A program made the translations under genes and the position numbers. Below the pieces are notes generated by a model. It searched no databases, was not told where the DNA came from, and saw only the letters and a list, made by a program, of their open reading frames with translations. A DNA stretch of 64,000 bases from Scatophagus argus (Eukaryota > Chordata > Actinopteri > Scatophagidae). Of the stretch, positions 11,210 through 22,504 are shown in pieces. Each line of letters opens with the position of its first letter. The stretch's first letter is position 1. The DNA lies in the NCBI RefSeq assembly GCF_020382885.2, contig NC_058512.1, positions 79,501 through 143,500 of the forward strand, written 5' to 3'.

Positions 11210-12205
11210 CTCTCAGTTCAGAGGAAAACTGCTGGACCAGACAACATGTTCAAAGGATGTGCAGACCAGCTAACAGATGTTTTCACTGACGTCTGTAACG
11301 TCTCCCTGAGGATACTCCAGTATCCTGCCTTAATGACTACTGTCCGGTCGCACTCACGGCCATCATCATGAAGTGGTTTGAGGGGCTCATCATGGGGCAC
11401 ATCAAATCCCTGTTGCCATCCTCACTGCACCCCCTGCAATTCGTTTATTGTCCCAACGGACTAGTCGGACTAGTCCCAGCCTAGTCAAGCGAGCATGAAC
11501 TGATGAAGCCTCTTGGATGAGAGGTGAAACGACTTCAAAGACAAATAACTAAGTCCAATTGCATTCGATTGAATTTCCTTGAAATAACCATGACCTGGAT
11601 GACTGAGAATATTCACAGGCTTATTATCCCAACCGCTCCACAGACGGTGCCATCGCCACCACCATCGACCTGGCCCTTCCCCTCTGATTGGCAGGCTGAG
11701 CTTGCTGGGCCTGAACACCTCCCTCTGGAACTGGATCCCAGACTTCCTGACAGGGAGACGTCAGACGGTCTGGACCACATCTCCAACACCACCACACTGA
11801 GCACTGGGGCCCCACAGGGCTGTGTGCTCCGTCCACTGCTGTTCACTCTCCTGACTCATGACTGTGCAGCGATGCACAGTTTGAACCACATCATGAGGTT
11901 TGCTGATGACACGACTGCGGTCAATCAGTAACAACGGCTCAGCATACAGAGAGGAGGTGGGACAACAAGAAGCCTGGTGCAGAACCAACAACCTGTCTCT
12001 GAATGTGGACAAAAGAGATGATTGTTGACTTCAGGAAAGAACAATTTTTCAATCATTTCTATGTTTCTATTTTTAATCTTTATTTTCACACTTCTTTTTA
12101 TTTTATTTTGTGTGGTGTTCTGTATGGCACCATGTAGCATCCTGGAGAAATGATGTTTCTTGCTCTGTGTACTACACATACACAGCTGGAATGAAAAATA
12201 AAGCT
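11210..12205 (+). mobile_element. decayed Rex/L2-type LINE (reverse transcriptase part and 3' end)
   Basis: Plus-strand translation gives reverse transcriptase pieces: a PDN...CADQLTDVF stretch, [30 protein letters not shown], then (after an inserted element) the active-site region GCVLRPLLFTLL and RFADDTTAV, which keeps the FADD box. It ends at about 12205 with a typical tail (ATAAAGCTCTTTGATTCCTT). Stops and frame changes show that it is dead. A 163-bp element (11458-11620) splits it with a target duplication. It lies between the apc and fktn promoters. Confidence 0.8.
11458..11620 (+). mobile_element. 163-bp inserted element (Penelope-tail-like, hammerhead-like core), copy 1
   Basis: It interrupts the LINE between codons that are normally adjacent (FVYCPN / RST). 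It is flanked by a 13-bp duplication, TTATTGTCCCAAC at 11445-11457 and TTATTATCCCAAC at 11621-11633, so its borders are well defined. It contains ACTGATGAAGCCTCTTGGAT followed by GAGAGGTGAAAC. A very similar unit lies at about 22556-22713, and a diverged relative at about 13600-13700. Such units are common in fish genomes; I suspect Penelope-like elements but cannot prove it. Confidence 0.65.
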
Positions 12206-12429
12206 CTTTGATTCCTTGACATTATCTCACTCTAATTACAAGAATAAGTCATACATAATATTTGATTTTCATATTTATCACATTTCCATATGTACACTCT
12301 CTGCTCTTTAATTCATTTATTTGTTTTCATTACATTCTTAGTTTAATTTGCGCTTTTCTGGGCCTCATGGTGGCGCTGTTCCTTGTTTGTGTGTTGATGT
12401 TTCACCAATAAAGTTGAGGAAATAACAAA

Positions 12430-12638
12430 ACAAGGTTCACACCAGGCTTTTACTGTGAAGGCCCCAGTCGGAAAGGTCGCCGAGTTCCTGGGGTTGATTT
12501 AAAGATGGCGGCGGTTGTCGACATCGTGGAGAGCTCAGTGTTATTTCGCGCAGTTGTGTGGCTTTTCCGCCGCTAATCCCGAACAGAGAGGTTCAGTTTA
12601 GACATCATGAGGTGCAGGTTCCGACGCAGTGAGACCGG
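12430..12638 (+). promoter_or_regulatory. fktn: fktn promoter and 5' UTR
   Basis: A GC-rich stretch with an AAGATGGCGGCGGTTG motif (YY1-like) at about 12502, following the last repeat. The exact start site cannot be read. It leads directly into the coding start at 12639. Confidence 0.5.
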
Positions 12639-15600
12639 ATGCCTCGTGTAAACCGGACGGCCGTTTTATCGCTGCTGATCGTCAGCAGCTCCGTATTCCT
12701 GTTGTTCCAGCTTTATTACTACAGGAAATACGTCAGCAAGGTAAAACAGCGTGAACAACAATAAACAAAAACACAGTCCATCATCGACAGAGAAAAGTTT
12801 GATCTGTGGCTGATTATGTTTTATTCATCCGACTGTCTGTATATGATGCTAATTCACGTGTGCGGCTGTTTCTATTGGTAAGATTTACTTGTTTGTGTGG
12901 ATAAAAACCTCAACCCTTTAGACTCGACTACCCAGAACTACACCTTTAAAATCAATTGGATTAAAACTCAGAATTATACATTACAAATTTTCTGTATCAG
13001 ACGGTCTTCCTTTGTGTTTTCAGTCAGCTACAATATTAAACAACCAAAATGAAAATAATTAGTTATTGGAACAGATGCCAAAGGATTGATGAAGTTATTG
13101 AAGGGAAAAGTAAAACACACTTATTTAGCAGACAATTTTATCCAAAGCAACTTACACTAGGTCAACCCAAAAATGTCAAAAATTGTGAAAATACAACAAC
13201 TTTATCAAATAAACGCAAATATCAAATAAAAGCATCAACCGATGCTACATTTGGTGGTGGAGAGAAGGATGCTTTTTTATTTATGGGTCACAGTGCACTT
13301 TTTTGTGTCACGTGAGTTTTCTGTTAGATGTTAGTGGAAAGCTCGTTATGGATCCAGGATGGTTTTGCTGAGTGGTAACCTCTTAAGAGAGAGTACCAGA
13401 CTGTATATAGATATATAGATAGATATAGATAGATAACGGCAGATAAGGTGCAGAATGGCAACAGATAGGTGCGGATACAATCTTAAAGTGTAATAAAATT
13501 AAAATAATAATAATAAAATAAAAACCTCACATGATGACATGAAGTGTCAACAACCCTCAAGACCACCTCCAAGGTGACAACCCCACTAGAGGTTGAACTC
13601 CTGGAACTCCCCATCAATCTAAGAACTGAAGAGGCCTTTCAGATGAGAGGTAAAACGTATTCAACAACTTAAAGACATCCAGTTGCCTTCACTTCTAGTA
13701 CTTCAACAGTGAAGAACTGACATATCCTCACAATGGTAAAAGCAACATAAATATTAGTGAAAGGCTAATAAAAATCTATTTTAATAAGTATAATCACACC
13801 TTCTGTACAGAACTTCGTATGTCTGTCAATCCGTCGTGTTTCCTTTCTGAAGTTGAATTGGTTTACTAACCTCACCAGGACAAGTGAGGACGCATTTTAT
13901 TGAATTATGGCTACATTTTCAAATACACATTTTGAAACAGTAAACCTTTTTCTCCATGTTGTGGCAGTGAAATAAGTCACAATACGTGTGTGTTATTGTT
14001 GCGGACAGAGAAGTTGAAGAACACAAACAGCAAGGAAGCTGAAACACAAAAAAATGCAGCCAAGCAGCTGCTTCATGTCAGCATTACCTTTCAGAATACA
14101 GTAATTAGATTTCAGTTTTAATATGCCAACCTTTCTGCCTTTCTACTGCAGCCTGGCCTTCACATCCTGAGCCAAACAGGTCACCTGACCGCCAACGATC
14201 TTCAATGGGTGAGTCAGCACAATTGTTAGCAGGAAGGTTAGCCTCTTCTTCGTTTCACTGTTAGCAGAACTGTCTCACTGTTAATGATGCCAAAGAAATT
14301 GTTAAAGAGAAGAGCTCTCACTATCTTACGCTTCCGGTACTGTAGGGGACCCTCACGAGGTCGTCCAAAATGAATGGGGGCTTATGGAGCTGTAACTTTT
14401 ACAGAGTAAATAATTTTTTCTGCCAGTTTTCATTCTGATTTCAGTGTGAGCAGTAGAGACAATTAATACAGTTCTATTAGATTAAAATTTCCTGGCTTTT
14501 TTGTGATGAAATACCTTTCTGTACTATTAAGTATTTGCAGCGTTACGCGCCAGCTTGGTTTCACGCATCAATCAAACGCTAAGTTTGTGTTTTGTTTTAA
14601 CCAGGCTGCTAACATCTGCTGTAGCTCTCGTTAGGAAAACACATAAGGACCATAACACACAAAACCGAAACCGCATTACTGTGGTTATGTTCTCGTAATG
14701 ATAATTTAAGTTAGCCTACAGTAATGTATCGCTGCAGGTCATAAATCTTTAACCGACCAATCAGCACACATTAGCAGAATGCTAGCTCTTTATGGACAAA
14801 ACCGTCTGCCCTGTAAGAAAAACGAACGGACTGTAGTATTTTTTCTTTACAATTCTGATATATAATTGATGCTATATTTGCTAAAACTAAAGTAAAACCG
14901 GGCCATTTGGGTCTAGAAGCAGGTGTAGATAATTATTTTAGCCACTTAGCTACATTCAGTCCCGTTCATTGTGTTGCTGTTAGCCTCACTTATAGCGGCC
15001 TTCTCTGCAGTGTTATGCTGCATTCAATTGGTACTTGAAACTCATTTTTTGAGTTGTTTTCAGGCTTACGAAGTCCAAAGTGACAAATCGAACGCCACGC
15101 AAAGTCCGAATTCCAACTCGTCAATTGGAATTGACTCACTCTGAGTCCGGCTTTACGACTTACGAGTACAACTCAAATGCAGCATTAGCATCACTGCTAG
15201 CAATCCTCTCTGCACTGTCGGTAATGCCATTAGCCTCACTGGTAGTGATGTTCTCTTCAGTGTTAGCAGCACTGGTTTTAACAGACCTCTGAATTTTTTC
15301 TGCTTGGTTTCTGTAGCAAACTGTGAAAAAGTTTCTGGCATTAGCTCAGCGCTTTAGGCTGCCCGTGTTCCTCACTGACACCGCCGCACTGACGCTGCTC
15401 TCCCAGGATGCTTTGCGGCATCGTGACCGACTGGTGCATGAGCCACACTGCAGTTTTCTGTGCACTGGCCGGCCAGTCATGTCCTTCGCTCTGCACGCCA
15501 ACCTGTGGAAGTATGATGTAAGTGATGTGTTCAGGGTCATGAGAGAATTTTATTTAGTGTAGTGTTTTTTCTCCTTATCTCCTTATGTACTTTATGTTGT

Positions 15601-18600
15601 TGGTCAATATATGAATGAATTTGCATAAAATATCTCTGTATTTAAATGTTATTGTCTTTTTCTAGTAAATATACACATATATATATTTTTTTTTTTCTTT
15701 TGTCAGCCTGGTTTCCTAGTGGCTGCAGAGCAGAAAGGCTTTGACCTGCTAGAGCTGAGAGGGGATGACCCACGACTGGCTAGTCTGGACACCCTATCAG
15801 GAGAGGAGATCCCCCTGCACTTCCTGTTTCGCCTCCAGGGTTACATCATCCAGGTGGGTGAAGCCATATCATGCAAATTCACAACAAAAGTTATCTCATG
15901 ACACTTTCCAATTAGAGCAGGTCTAGACCAAACTCTTTAATTAAATTGTAATACAGAGAGCCCAACATTCCCCCTTGAGCAAGCACTTGGCAACAGTGGA
16001 GAGGAAAAACTGCCTTTTAGAAGGCAGAAACCTCGGAGCAGACCTCGGGCAGTCGTGGATCAGCGGTTAGGGTGTCGGACCCGTAATCGGTGGATCGCTG
16101 GTTCGATTCCCCGTACCGGTGTCCATGGCTGAGGTACCCTTGAGCAAGGTACCTAACCCCCACTGCCCCGGGTTTGCTGTGTGTGTGTGCACGTCACTTG
16201 GGTGGGTTAAATGCAGAGCACGAATTTCGTTGGAGTGAGTTCCCTCCAATGACAAAATATGTCACTTTCATCTTTTCATCTTTCTCAAGATGGGCGGCCA
16301 TCTGCCTTGACTGGCTGGGTTGAGAGAGAGACGGACAGACAGACAGACAAGGAGGGGGGGGGGGCGTGAGAGAAGGAGCACACAAGCAGAGATGCATAGC
16401 AGTATTAATAATACTAGAAACACTGGAACTGTAGATGATGATAATGAAGTATACAGGAGGTACTACGGTGAATTATGATAGCAGCATTAGTAACAGTAAT
16501 AATGTTAGTAGCTGTACAGAATAGTAACAGAATTAAAGTAGTAATCGCAGTGAGTTTTGAGCAGGACTGCAACAGGAGCTCCAACCACGATCCATGGGAA
16601 CCTGTGAGACGAGAAAGCACAAGGACTCCAGGGAAGAAGTTGAGTTAGTAATATGCATTAATGGGACATGAATGTGTGCAGAAGGAGAGGGAGAGGAAGA
16701 AAGAGCTCAGTGCGTCATGGGAGGACCCCCGGTAGTCTAAGCCTACAGCAGCATAACTAGGGGCCGGCCTAGGCCAGCCCTAACTATAAGCTTTATCAAA
16801 GAGGAAAGTGTTTAGTCTACTCTTAAATATAGAGAGGGTGTCCGCCTCCCAGACTGAAACCAGAAGATGGTTCCATAGTAGAGGAGCTTGATAACTAAAG
16901 GCTCTGGTTCCCAATCTACTTTTGAGGACTCTAGGAACCACAAGTAGTCTTGCATTTTGGGAATGCAAAGCTCTGGTGGGCTTTATATGTGAGGAGGAGA
17001 ATTTTATAGGTAGCCAATGTAGAGAAGCCAGAACAGGAGAAATATGGTCTCTCATGCTGGTTGTTGTGAGTAATCTTGCTGCAGCGTTCTGGATTAGCTG
17101 GAGAGTCTTTATGGATTTATTGGGGCAGCCTGATAGAAGGGAGTTACAGTAATCCAGTCTGGAGGTAATGAATGCATGGACTAATTTTTCTGCATCTTTC
17201 TGACTCAGAATGTGCCTAATTTTTGCAATATTGCGGAGGTGAAAGAATGCAGTCTTTAAAATATTTGATATGTGTGAGTTAAAGGACATGTCCTGGTCAA
17301 AGATAAATTCCTCACAGTGGAGCTTGAGCATTACTTTATCACTGGATAATTTGTTTCTAAGGTGTTCAGGGCCTAGAACAATAACTTCAGTTTTGTCTGA
17401 ATTTAGTAGGAAGTAGGAGTAAGTAGGAAATCGCTGGTTCGATTCCCCGTACTGGTGTCCATGGCTGAGGTACCCTTGAGCAAGGTACCTAACCCCCACT
17501 GCTCCCCGGGCGCTGCATGCAGTCGCCCACTGCCCCGGGTTTGCTGTGTGTGTGTGCACGTCACTTGGGTGGGTTAAATGCAGAGAACAAATTTCGTTGG
17601 AGTGAGTTCCCTCCAATGACAAAATATGTCACTTTCATCTTTCATCTTTCTTTCTTAAGACATGCCTGAAGTTTGACTAGCTGATTTTTGGAGTGTTTCC
17701 TAATAATAGCACCGATGGGGAGCATACAAAGGGTGAATAATATTGGCCCGAGGACAGAACCTTGGGGAACTTCGTGACTAACTTTTGTGAGTGTGGACGA
17801 TGTATCATTAACATGAACAAATTGAGATCAATCTGATAAATAAGACTGAAACCAGCTTAATGCAGTTCCTTAATGCCAATTAGGTGTTCCAATCTGTGTA
17901 ATAAACTAGAATGGTCAGTGGTGGCAAATGCAGTACTAAGGTCTAACAGTACAAGGACAGAGATAAGTCCCTTGTCTGATGCCATTAGGAGGCTTTCGGA
18001 AACACAAATAGAAAGGAGGCAGCTATCTTCAACATGATCAAGTGTAATTTGTTTCCAAGTTTTTAATTTCAGGTGAGTTTTGTCTCAGGTGTTGGACTGA
18101 AAGTCGTGATTGTATCTAGGTTGTTATTGTATGTATTTTGTCCCAGGTGGTCTTCCTCTATGAGCGGAGTGGGAACTACTTGTGGCATGGAGAGTTACGT
18201 CTCAAACCCAACGTGGACCGAAGCTTCGCTCCCTTCAAACTGCTTGACTACGGACGCCATGCTGGAGCTTACGACAGGTGAAACTCTGAAAACAGGATGA
18301 ACTGGATCACAGAGTCCTCGGCTTATATTTAACACTTGACTGCTGAACTGAAGGCTGCCGTCGTAGCTTTCAGTCAAACATTATTTGTGTAATTGTATTA
18401 AATTTGTTTATGTTGTGTGGTCACCCCCTGCAGGCCAGAGCTGGTCCTGACAGTTTTGGATGGCCTGGATGTTCAAGTCCCACACAACATTTCCCGTTTT
18501 CTGTATGAGCAGCGACATTCCCACTTCTTGGAGTGCCGTTACCGTGACGCTCGTAACTTCTTACAAGTGAGAAAGAACTCAGGGCTTTTATTGTAAAAAG

Positions 18601-20348
18601 AGGGATATACAAAAAGGAAATGGAAGAAACATTCATGTTGAAGTAATGAAGGAGCTTTTAACCGCACAAAGAGAACCGTTCAGTCAGTCTCTTTCTCTGT
18701 GCCTGCAGCTCTACCCCGAAGACTCGTCCCCACAGGCATTGGATTTCCGAAGGAAAGTCAAGTCGTTGCTTCATGTGGCTGCTCGAACACTCGCACGCCT
18801 CAACATCCCCTTCTGGATCAGCAGCGGGACATGCCTGGGTAACACGCTAACATCGCAGCAGAACCACATGTTCATGTGTTGCCTCTCTTCTGTGTGTCTC
18901 ACTCTGTCCTGCCCTCCTCTCCGTCAGGTTGGTTCCGGCAGTGTGGTCTCATCTCCTACAGTCGTGATGTTGACGTCGGGATCTTCATCACAGACTTCAG
19001 ATCAGAGATGGTGGAGGTGCTCAGGGACGCCGGCCTGTCACTCAAACATAAGTTTGGAAAGGTGAGAATTGTGTGTGTGCCGGAGTATCTCTCTCTCTCT
19101 CACACACACACACAGGGAAGTTATGGTGCTTTCAGTTGTCACTCAAACCCTTAAATCCACATTGTTTTATATGGCAAAGCAACTGGGTGCCGACAGGGAC
19201 TTTATGCCACATTCAAGAGCACCTCAGAATTTCTACAGTCCATCAAAGGTGTTTAAAATGTGAAAGTTCAGATTCTTCTTATATTGACATACAAAGGCAA
19301 CATTTTTAATGACTGGATCCTAATATTATCACAACATCAGTTCTTTTAATGCAGTATTTATGCCCGAGGTTAGAGTTTCCTTGGCCAATTGGTTCTCTGA
19401 GTCTCTTTCACAACCGTTCAGAGTTGGTTACACACCTGAATTATCTCTGACTGAATCGGTGTTGAATCGAATCGAGACCGAATCGATACGCAGCTCGCAG
19501 CGTCTGAATGCAGATTCTGCCTCTTTGCTTTCCATGTGAACTGTTCATCTGCACACAACCAAAGCCTGCTCAGACGTGATTGGTTGCAGATTATTTATAT
19601 TATTTATATTTTCAGCATCATTTTCTTAGCACATTTAGTAACACTGTGTTTCTCTGTGGTGATGCTGGAGTGCGTTTTACTTTGAAGGTGTGTTCATGGT
19701 GGGTTATTTATGTTATTCCTATTTTGAAGTGCAGGTGGAGGACAGTCTGGAACTTTCCTTTCTGAGTGACGATGTCAAACTGGACGTTTTCTTTTTCTAC
19801 GAAGACGGAGACGTTGTGTGGAACGGAGGAACGCAGGCCAAGAGCGGCAGGAAGTTCAAGTGAATGAAATATATTTTCTCTAATTCAAATATTTTCTTTT
19901 TTTTTTTTAACTTCCTAAGTAGAACCTGAAGGCTGTACTGCTAAGTGATGTCAGACGTGTTGAACTTCTTAGTCTCCATCAACACGTAAAATAATCAAAC
20001 CTGACAGTTCAAACAATAAAACACAAAGAGAGTAAACTGTGAGAAGTTGAGAGTTAATGAAAGTAGGAAGGAAGTAAAACATAAATTTGTTGAATACATT
20101 TTTCTTTTCACTTAAATGTTTCTTTTCCTGTCAGGTACGTCTTCCCTCACTTCTCGCTCTGCTGGGTGGAGCTGCTGGAGCTTAAAGTCCGGGTTCCCTG
20201 TGAAACACTGGACTACGTGATGGCGAACTATGGAGCCACCTGGAGTGTCCCAGTAAAGAACTGGGACTGGAAGTCTTCACCTAGCAACGTGCAGGAAAAC
20301 GGGGTGTGGCCTCCATCTGAGTGGGCGGAGCTTATCCAGGTTTATTGA
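12639..20348 (+). CDS. fktn: fktn, fukutin (ribitol-5-phosphate transferase), complete
   Basis: Fukutin is a Golgi type II membrane enzyme that adds ribitol-5-phosphate to the O-mannosyl glycan of alpha-dystroglycan. Exons: 12639-12740, 14152-14208, 15317-15517, 15707-15853, 18147-18277, 18434-18566, 18709-18838, 18928-19061, 19735-19859 and 20135-20348. All have AG/GT borders and matching phases (457 residues; human 461). Residues about 7-27 form a membrane anchor ([20 protein letters not shown]). The C-terminal LicD-like domain has [16 protein letters not shown], then SRDVDVGIF with the DxD metal site, [23 protein letters not shown] and [10 protein letters not shown]. It ends EWAELIQVY, as in human. 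Intron 1 carries the 491-bp repeat and intron 4 a nested L2/SINE cluster. A poly(A) signal lies at 20374. Confidence 0.97.
13395..13700 (+). repeat. (ATAG)n stretch and diverged Penelope-tail-like unit
   Basis: GATA/ATAG-type simple repeat at about 13399-13434, AT-rich sequence, then at about 13600-13700 a unit (GAACTGAAGAGGCCTTTCAG, ATGAGAGGTAAAACGT, ACATCCAGTTGCCTTC) distantly matching the 163-bp element at 11458. It lies in fktn intron 1. Confidence 0.5.
14354..14844 (+). repeat. 491-bp dispersed repeat, copy 1
   Basis: It matches 42279-42769 with about four differences over 491 bp (by eye). It begins CACGAGGTCGTCCAAAATGA. Similarity extends about 60 bp upstream of this start (CCAAAGAAATT..., GAAGAGCTCTCACT), but there copy 1 carries an extra stretch of about 20 bp. 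Downstream the two copies diverge after a run of T. A weak inverted match to the left end appears at about 14945-14975. No coding capacity was seen. It is probably a non-autonomous DNA transposon. Confidence 0.85.
16050..16270 (+). mobile_element. SINE family A, copy 2 (inside L2 3' UTR)
   Basis: It starts at AGCGGTTAGGGTGTCGGACC, with B-box-like GGTTCGATTCC at 16100-16110 and a tail ending in AAATATGTCACTTTC. Compared with copy 1 it lacks a short block of about 25 bp (CTCCCCGGGCGCTGC...). L2-type sequence flanks it on both sides. Confidence 0.85.
17429..17636 (+). mobile_element. SINE family A, copy 3 (5'-truncated, inside L2 coding part)
   Basis: It begins within the tRNA-like head (ATCGCTGGTTCGATTCCCCG) and is otherwise full to the tail. 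L2 reverse transcriptase sequence lies on both sides. Reading through the SINE in antisense and into L2 gives a 280-residue frame that is a chimera, not a gene. Confidence 0.85.
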
Positions 20349-20373
20349 CAGGAAACGCAACACTGAACATACA

Positions 20374-20379
20374 AATAAA
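20374..20379 (+). terminator. fktn: fktn poly(A) signal
   Basis: AATAAA lies 26 bp after the fktn stop codon, which implies a very short 3' UTR. Confidence 0.6.
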
Positions 20380-21250
20380 GATGAAGTTAAAAAGAACAGA
20401 TGCTGAGCTGGTTTTTGTTTTTTCCTGTCAGAATGTGCAGACGAAAACTTAACGACTAATCATAAAAAAACCTGAGTGCTTGAGATCGTCGTAGTGACGA
20501 GATCCCTAAATACTCATGCAAATTTAAAGTCTGTTGGTCAGAATCTGGGTCTGATAAGCCAGTCCTACCTAGAAGCCACATCAAACGATAATTCTGGGTA
20601 TTTCAAATCTGAGAACAGTTTTGATGCTAAAAATCAGGCTGATCCTGACCCCACTGGGAGGAGGATGTCAAGAACTGGATAAAACGGCACCACGACTGAC
20701 CACATCAAAACTGCATCTATCAAGATGTCCCCCCTAAGCCACCGTCGGTCTGCGGCTGTAGCACCTCTTCTACTCGTCAGTAGGCCTGAGGAGCATCAAC
20801 ACCAGAGCACATTGTGCTGCCTTTACTGTCCCTCCATGAGATCAGCAGACATGAACATGCAAACTGATTCAGACTTGCTGATGTGCTCACAGGTCTGTGT
20901 TAATGAAATGTGTTGTTGTTTAACCAAAGTCTGCAAATCCAGACAGTGTAATCCCAATCCCATCATATCTGGATCAGAATAACCTGATCTGAAAATACTG
21001 CAAATAAAACAGATCAAAGGTTCTGAAATACTGGGCCCTGCACAGCACATTTGTGATGCAGATTAAACCCAAAAGCAAACTCATGATGAAAATCTTTTCT
21101 GCTTCTGTATCAGATCCACCATTTTAAACCACATCTAAAACCCCTGCCCCTTTTTAATCAGTTTTATTCCAGTCATTATTTAAAAATACTACAGGAATCA
21201 GAATAATCAGGTTAAATAAAACTCACCAGTTCATACTCAAGTTTGTTTTC
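20380..21250. other. intergenic spacer between fktn and ufc1
   Basis: No gene, known repeat or conserved signal was recognised. Ends of fktn (plus) and ufc1 (minus) converge on it. An AATAAA on the minus strand (TTTATT at 21251-21256) probably serves ufc1. Confidence 0.5.
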
Positions 21251-21502
21251 TTTATTTTGCCCTGAAATCAGAAATCCTTTCCGTTTCACCGCTGCTTTTA
21301 CCAAACAAACTGACGTAAATATTATAATAAAATTATAAGAAAACAAAAGTCATCAGCTCATTTCAGCCCCGCAGTCCGGACTTAAGGCCACGACGTTTCG
21401 TGTGAAACCAGACTCTGTTCATTCTTTCATCATTTTTCCTCTGGATTAAACGGGACTCACTGAACCAGTTTTCAATCAGATTCAGTCTTTAGTCCCGTGA
21501 CG

Positions 21503-22018
21503 TCACTCCCCCTCCACCTCGCGTTCACGTTCCTTGTGGACCACGAGCCCCTTGCTGATCAGGTCCGGGATCTCCACGGCGAGCCACGGTCCGAGTCCCA
21601 GCGCCATTAGATGCGCTAGGCCGAAGCGGGGAACGTTTCGTGCCCACAGCGGCGCGAAGTGCTCGGTCAGGCAGATCTTCCCGCCGCGGTACATCTTTGC
21701 GGTCTTCCCATCCAGCTCTGGGACCGCCACCTCGGGCGCGGTGTCCGGGTACGTCACCGGGATGTCAAATTCGAGCCGGAACTCGTAGCGCAGCAGCTCG
21801 TGGATGAACCAGCACGTGCCAGTCCAGCGTGTGCCGTCCGCGTTCGACTCGAGGCGGAACCAGTCGTTGTCGGCCGCCTTGTTCTGCTCCACGAAGCGGA
21901 TCAGTGCCTGGTACTCTTCCTTCAGCCTTTGCGGCCACAACGCGCGATCCCGCGGCCCGACGTGCGTCCTTAGTTGTGGGATCTGCGACACGGCCCTGCG
22001 CGTGGCCTCGTCCGCCAT
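21503..22018 (-). CDS. ufc1: ufc1, UFM1-conjugating enzyme 1, intronless coding region
   Basis: UFC1 is the E2-like enzyme that takes the small modifier UFM1 from UBA5 and passes it to targets with UFL1, notably at the ER-bound ribosome. The single open frame (171 residues) matches human UFC1 without gaps through most of its length: start [16 protein letters not shown], then [30 protein letters not shown] and [20 protein letters not shown]. The catalytic cysteine is C116 in GGKICLTEH, and the [13 protein letters not shown] core is intact. The C-terminus diverges (EREREVEGE). The coding region is very GC-rich compared with its flanks and has no intron, unlike the mammalian gene. The minus strand reads TCTCTTGGACAG just before GAAATGGCG, which looks like a splice acceptor, so a 5' UTR intron is likely. 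Intact frame and catalytic site argue for function. Confidence 0.95.
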   Translation of the reverse strand: MADEATRRAVSQIPQLRTHVGPRDRALWPQRLKEEYQALIRFVEQNKAADNDWFRLESNADGTRWTGTCWFIHELLRYEFRLEFDIPVTYPDTAPEVAVPELDGKTAKMYRGGKICLTEHFAPLWARNVPRFGLAHLMALGLGPWLAVEIPDLISKGLVVHKEREREVEGE

Positions 22019-22024
22019 TTCCTG

Positions 22025-22160
22025 TCCAAGAGAAAAGAGAGTTTTTTGTATAAAACGAGTCTAAAGTTAAGCCGGTTCACTTCAGCTGATCACTTTGCCT
22101 TCAGGTCCGTCCTTCTCGTCCGAGTTGTGACGTGGACTTCCGGTCTGACACCGACACAGC
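22025..22160 (-). promoter_or_regulatory. ufc1: ufc1 5' UTR and promoter region
   Basis: Upstream of ufc1 (minus strand) lie a pyrimidine-rich acceptor-like stretch, possible donors near 22099, and ACCGGAAGTCCACGTCACAA (ETS-like CCGGAAGT and CRE-like ACGTCA) at about 22126-22145. This fits a housekeeping promoter. The start site is not fixed. Confidence 0.45.
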
Positions 22161-22224
22161 TGGAGTCAAGCATTTCCTGTACGGGATTTTCAAAACAAAC
22201 CATGAAAACTAAAAATTGAAGAAA

Positions 22225-22470
22225 TGAATCAGTGGATAGTACTGTCGTCTCGCAGCAAGGAAGTTCGAGGTTCGAATCCGGTCTGGGTTTGCATGTTCTC
22301 CCTGTGCCCTCATGGGTCTTCTCTGGGTTCTTCCTTCCACAGTCCCAAAAAAATTGCACATCAGGTTAACTGGCTGCTCTACTTTGCTCAGAGGATTGAG
22401 TATATGTGTGTGTGGTTGTGTGATTGGCGACCAGTCCAGGGTGAACCCCGCCCCTCGCCTGTAGTCAGCT
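22225..22470 (+). mobile_element. SINE family C, partial copy
   Basis: It has GTTCGAATCC (B-box-like), GTTTGCATGTTCTCCCTGTG, GGTTAACTGGCTGCTCTACT and GACCAGTCCAGGGTGAACCC, ending at TAGTCAGCTGGG without the final tail. It matches 8808-9217 with deletions. Confidence 0.8.
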
Positions 22471-22504
22471 GGGCCCCGACCACGGTCCTCCAGGGACCAG
22501 GGGC

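Larger units (their letters stand above)
15905..18065 (-). mobile_element. L2-type LINE, minus strand, interrupted by two SINEs
   Basis: Minus-strand translation gives the reverse transcriptase middle (about 17645-18060: [29 protein letters not shown]). After a SINE follows the C-terminal part (16780-17428: [56 protein letters not shown]). The 3' UTR continues to about 15905 (GGCCGGCCTAGGCCAGCCCT; CTTGAGCAAGCACTTGGCAA). Stops and frame changes mark it as dead. It lies in fktn intron 4, antisense to the gene. SINE family A copies interrupt it at 16050-16270 and 17429-17636. Confidence 0.85.

Noticed and set aside
16780-17622. 280-residue minus-strand open frame
   Set aside because: It is a chimera of antisense SINE family A (first about 60 residues) and the C-terminal part of an L2 LINE, in an fktn intron. 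Not a host gene.
21534-22064. Plus-strand open frames opposite ufc1
   Set aside because: GC-rich antisense shadow of the ufc1 coding region.
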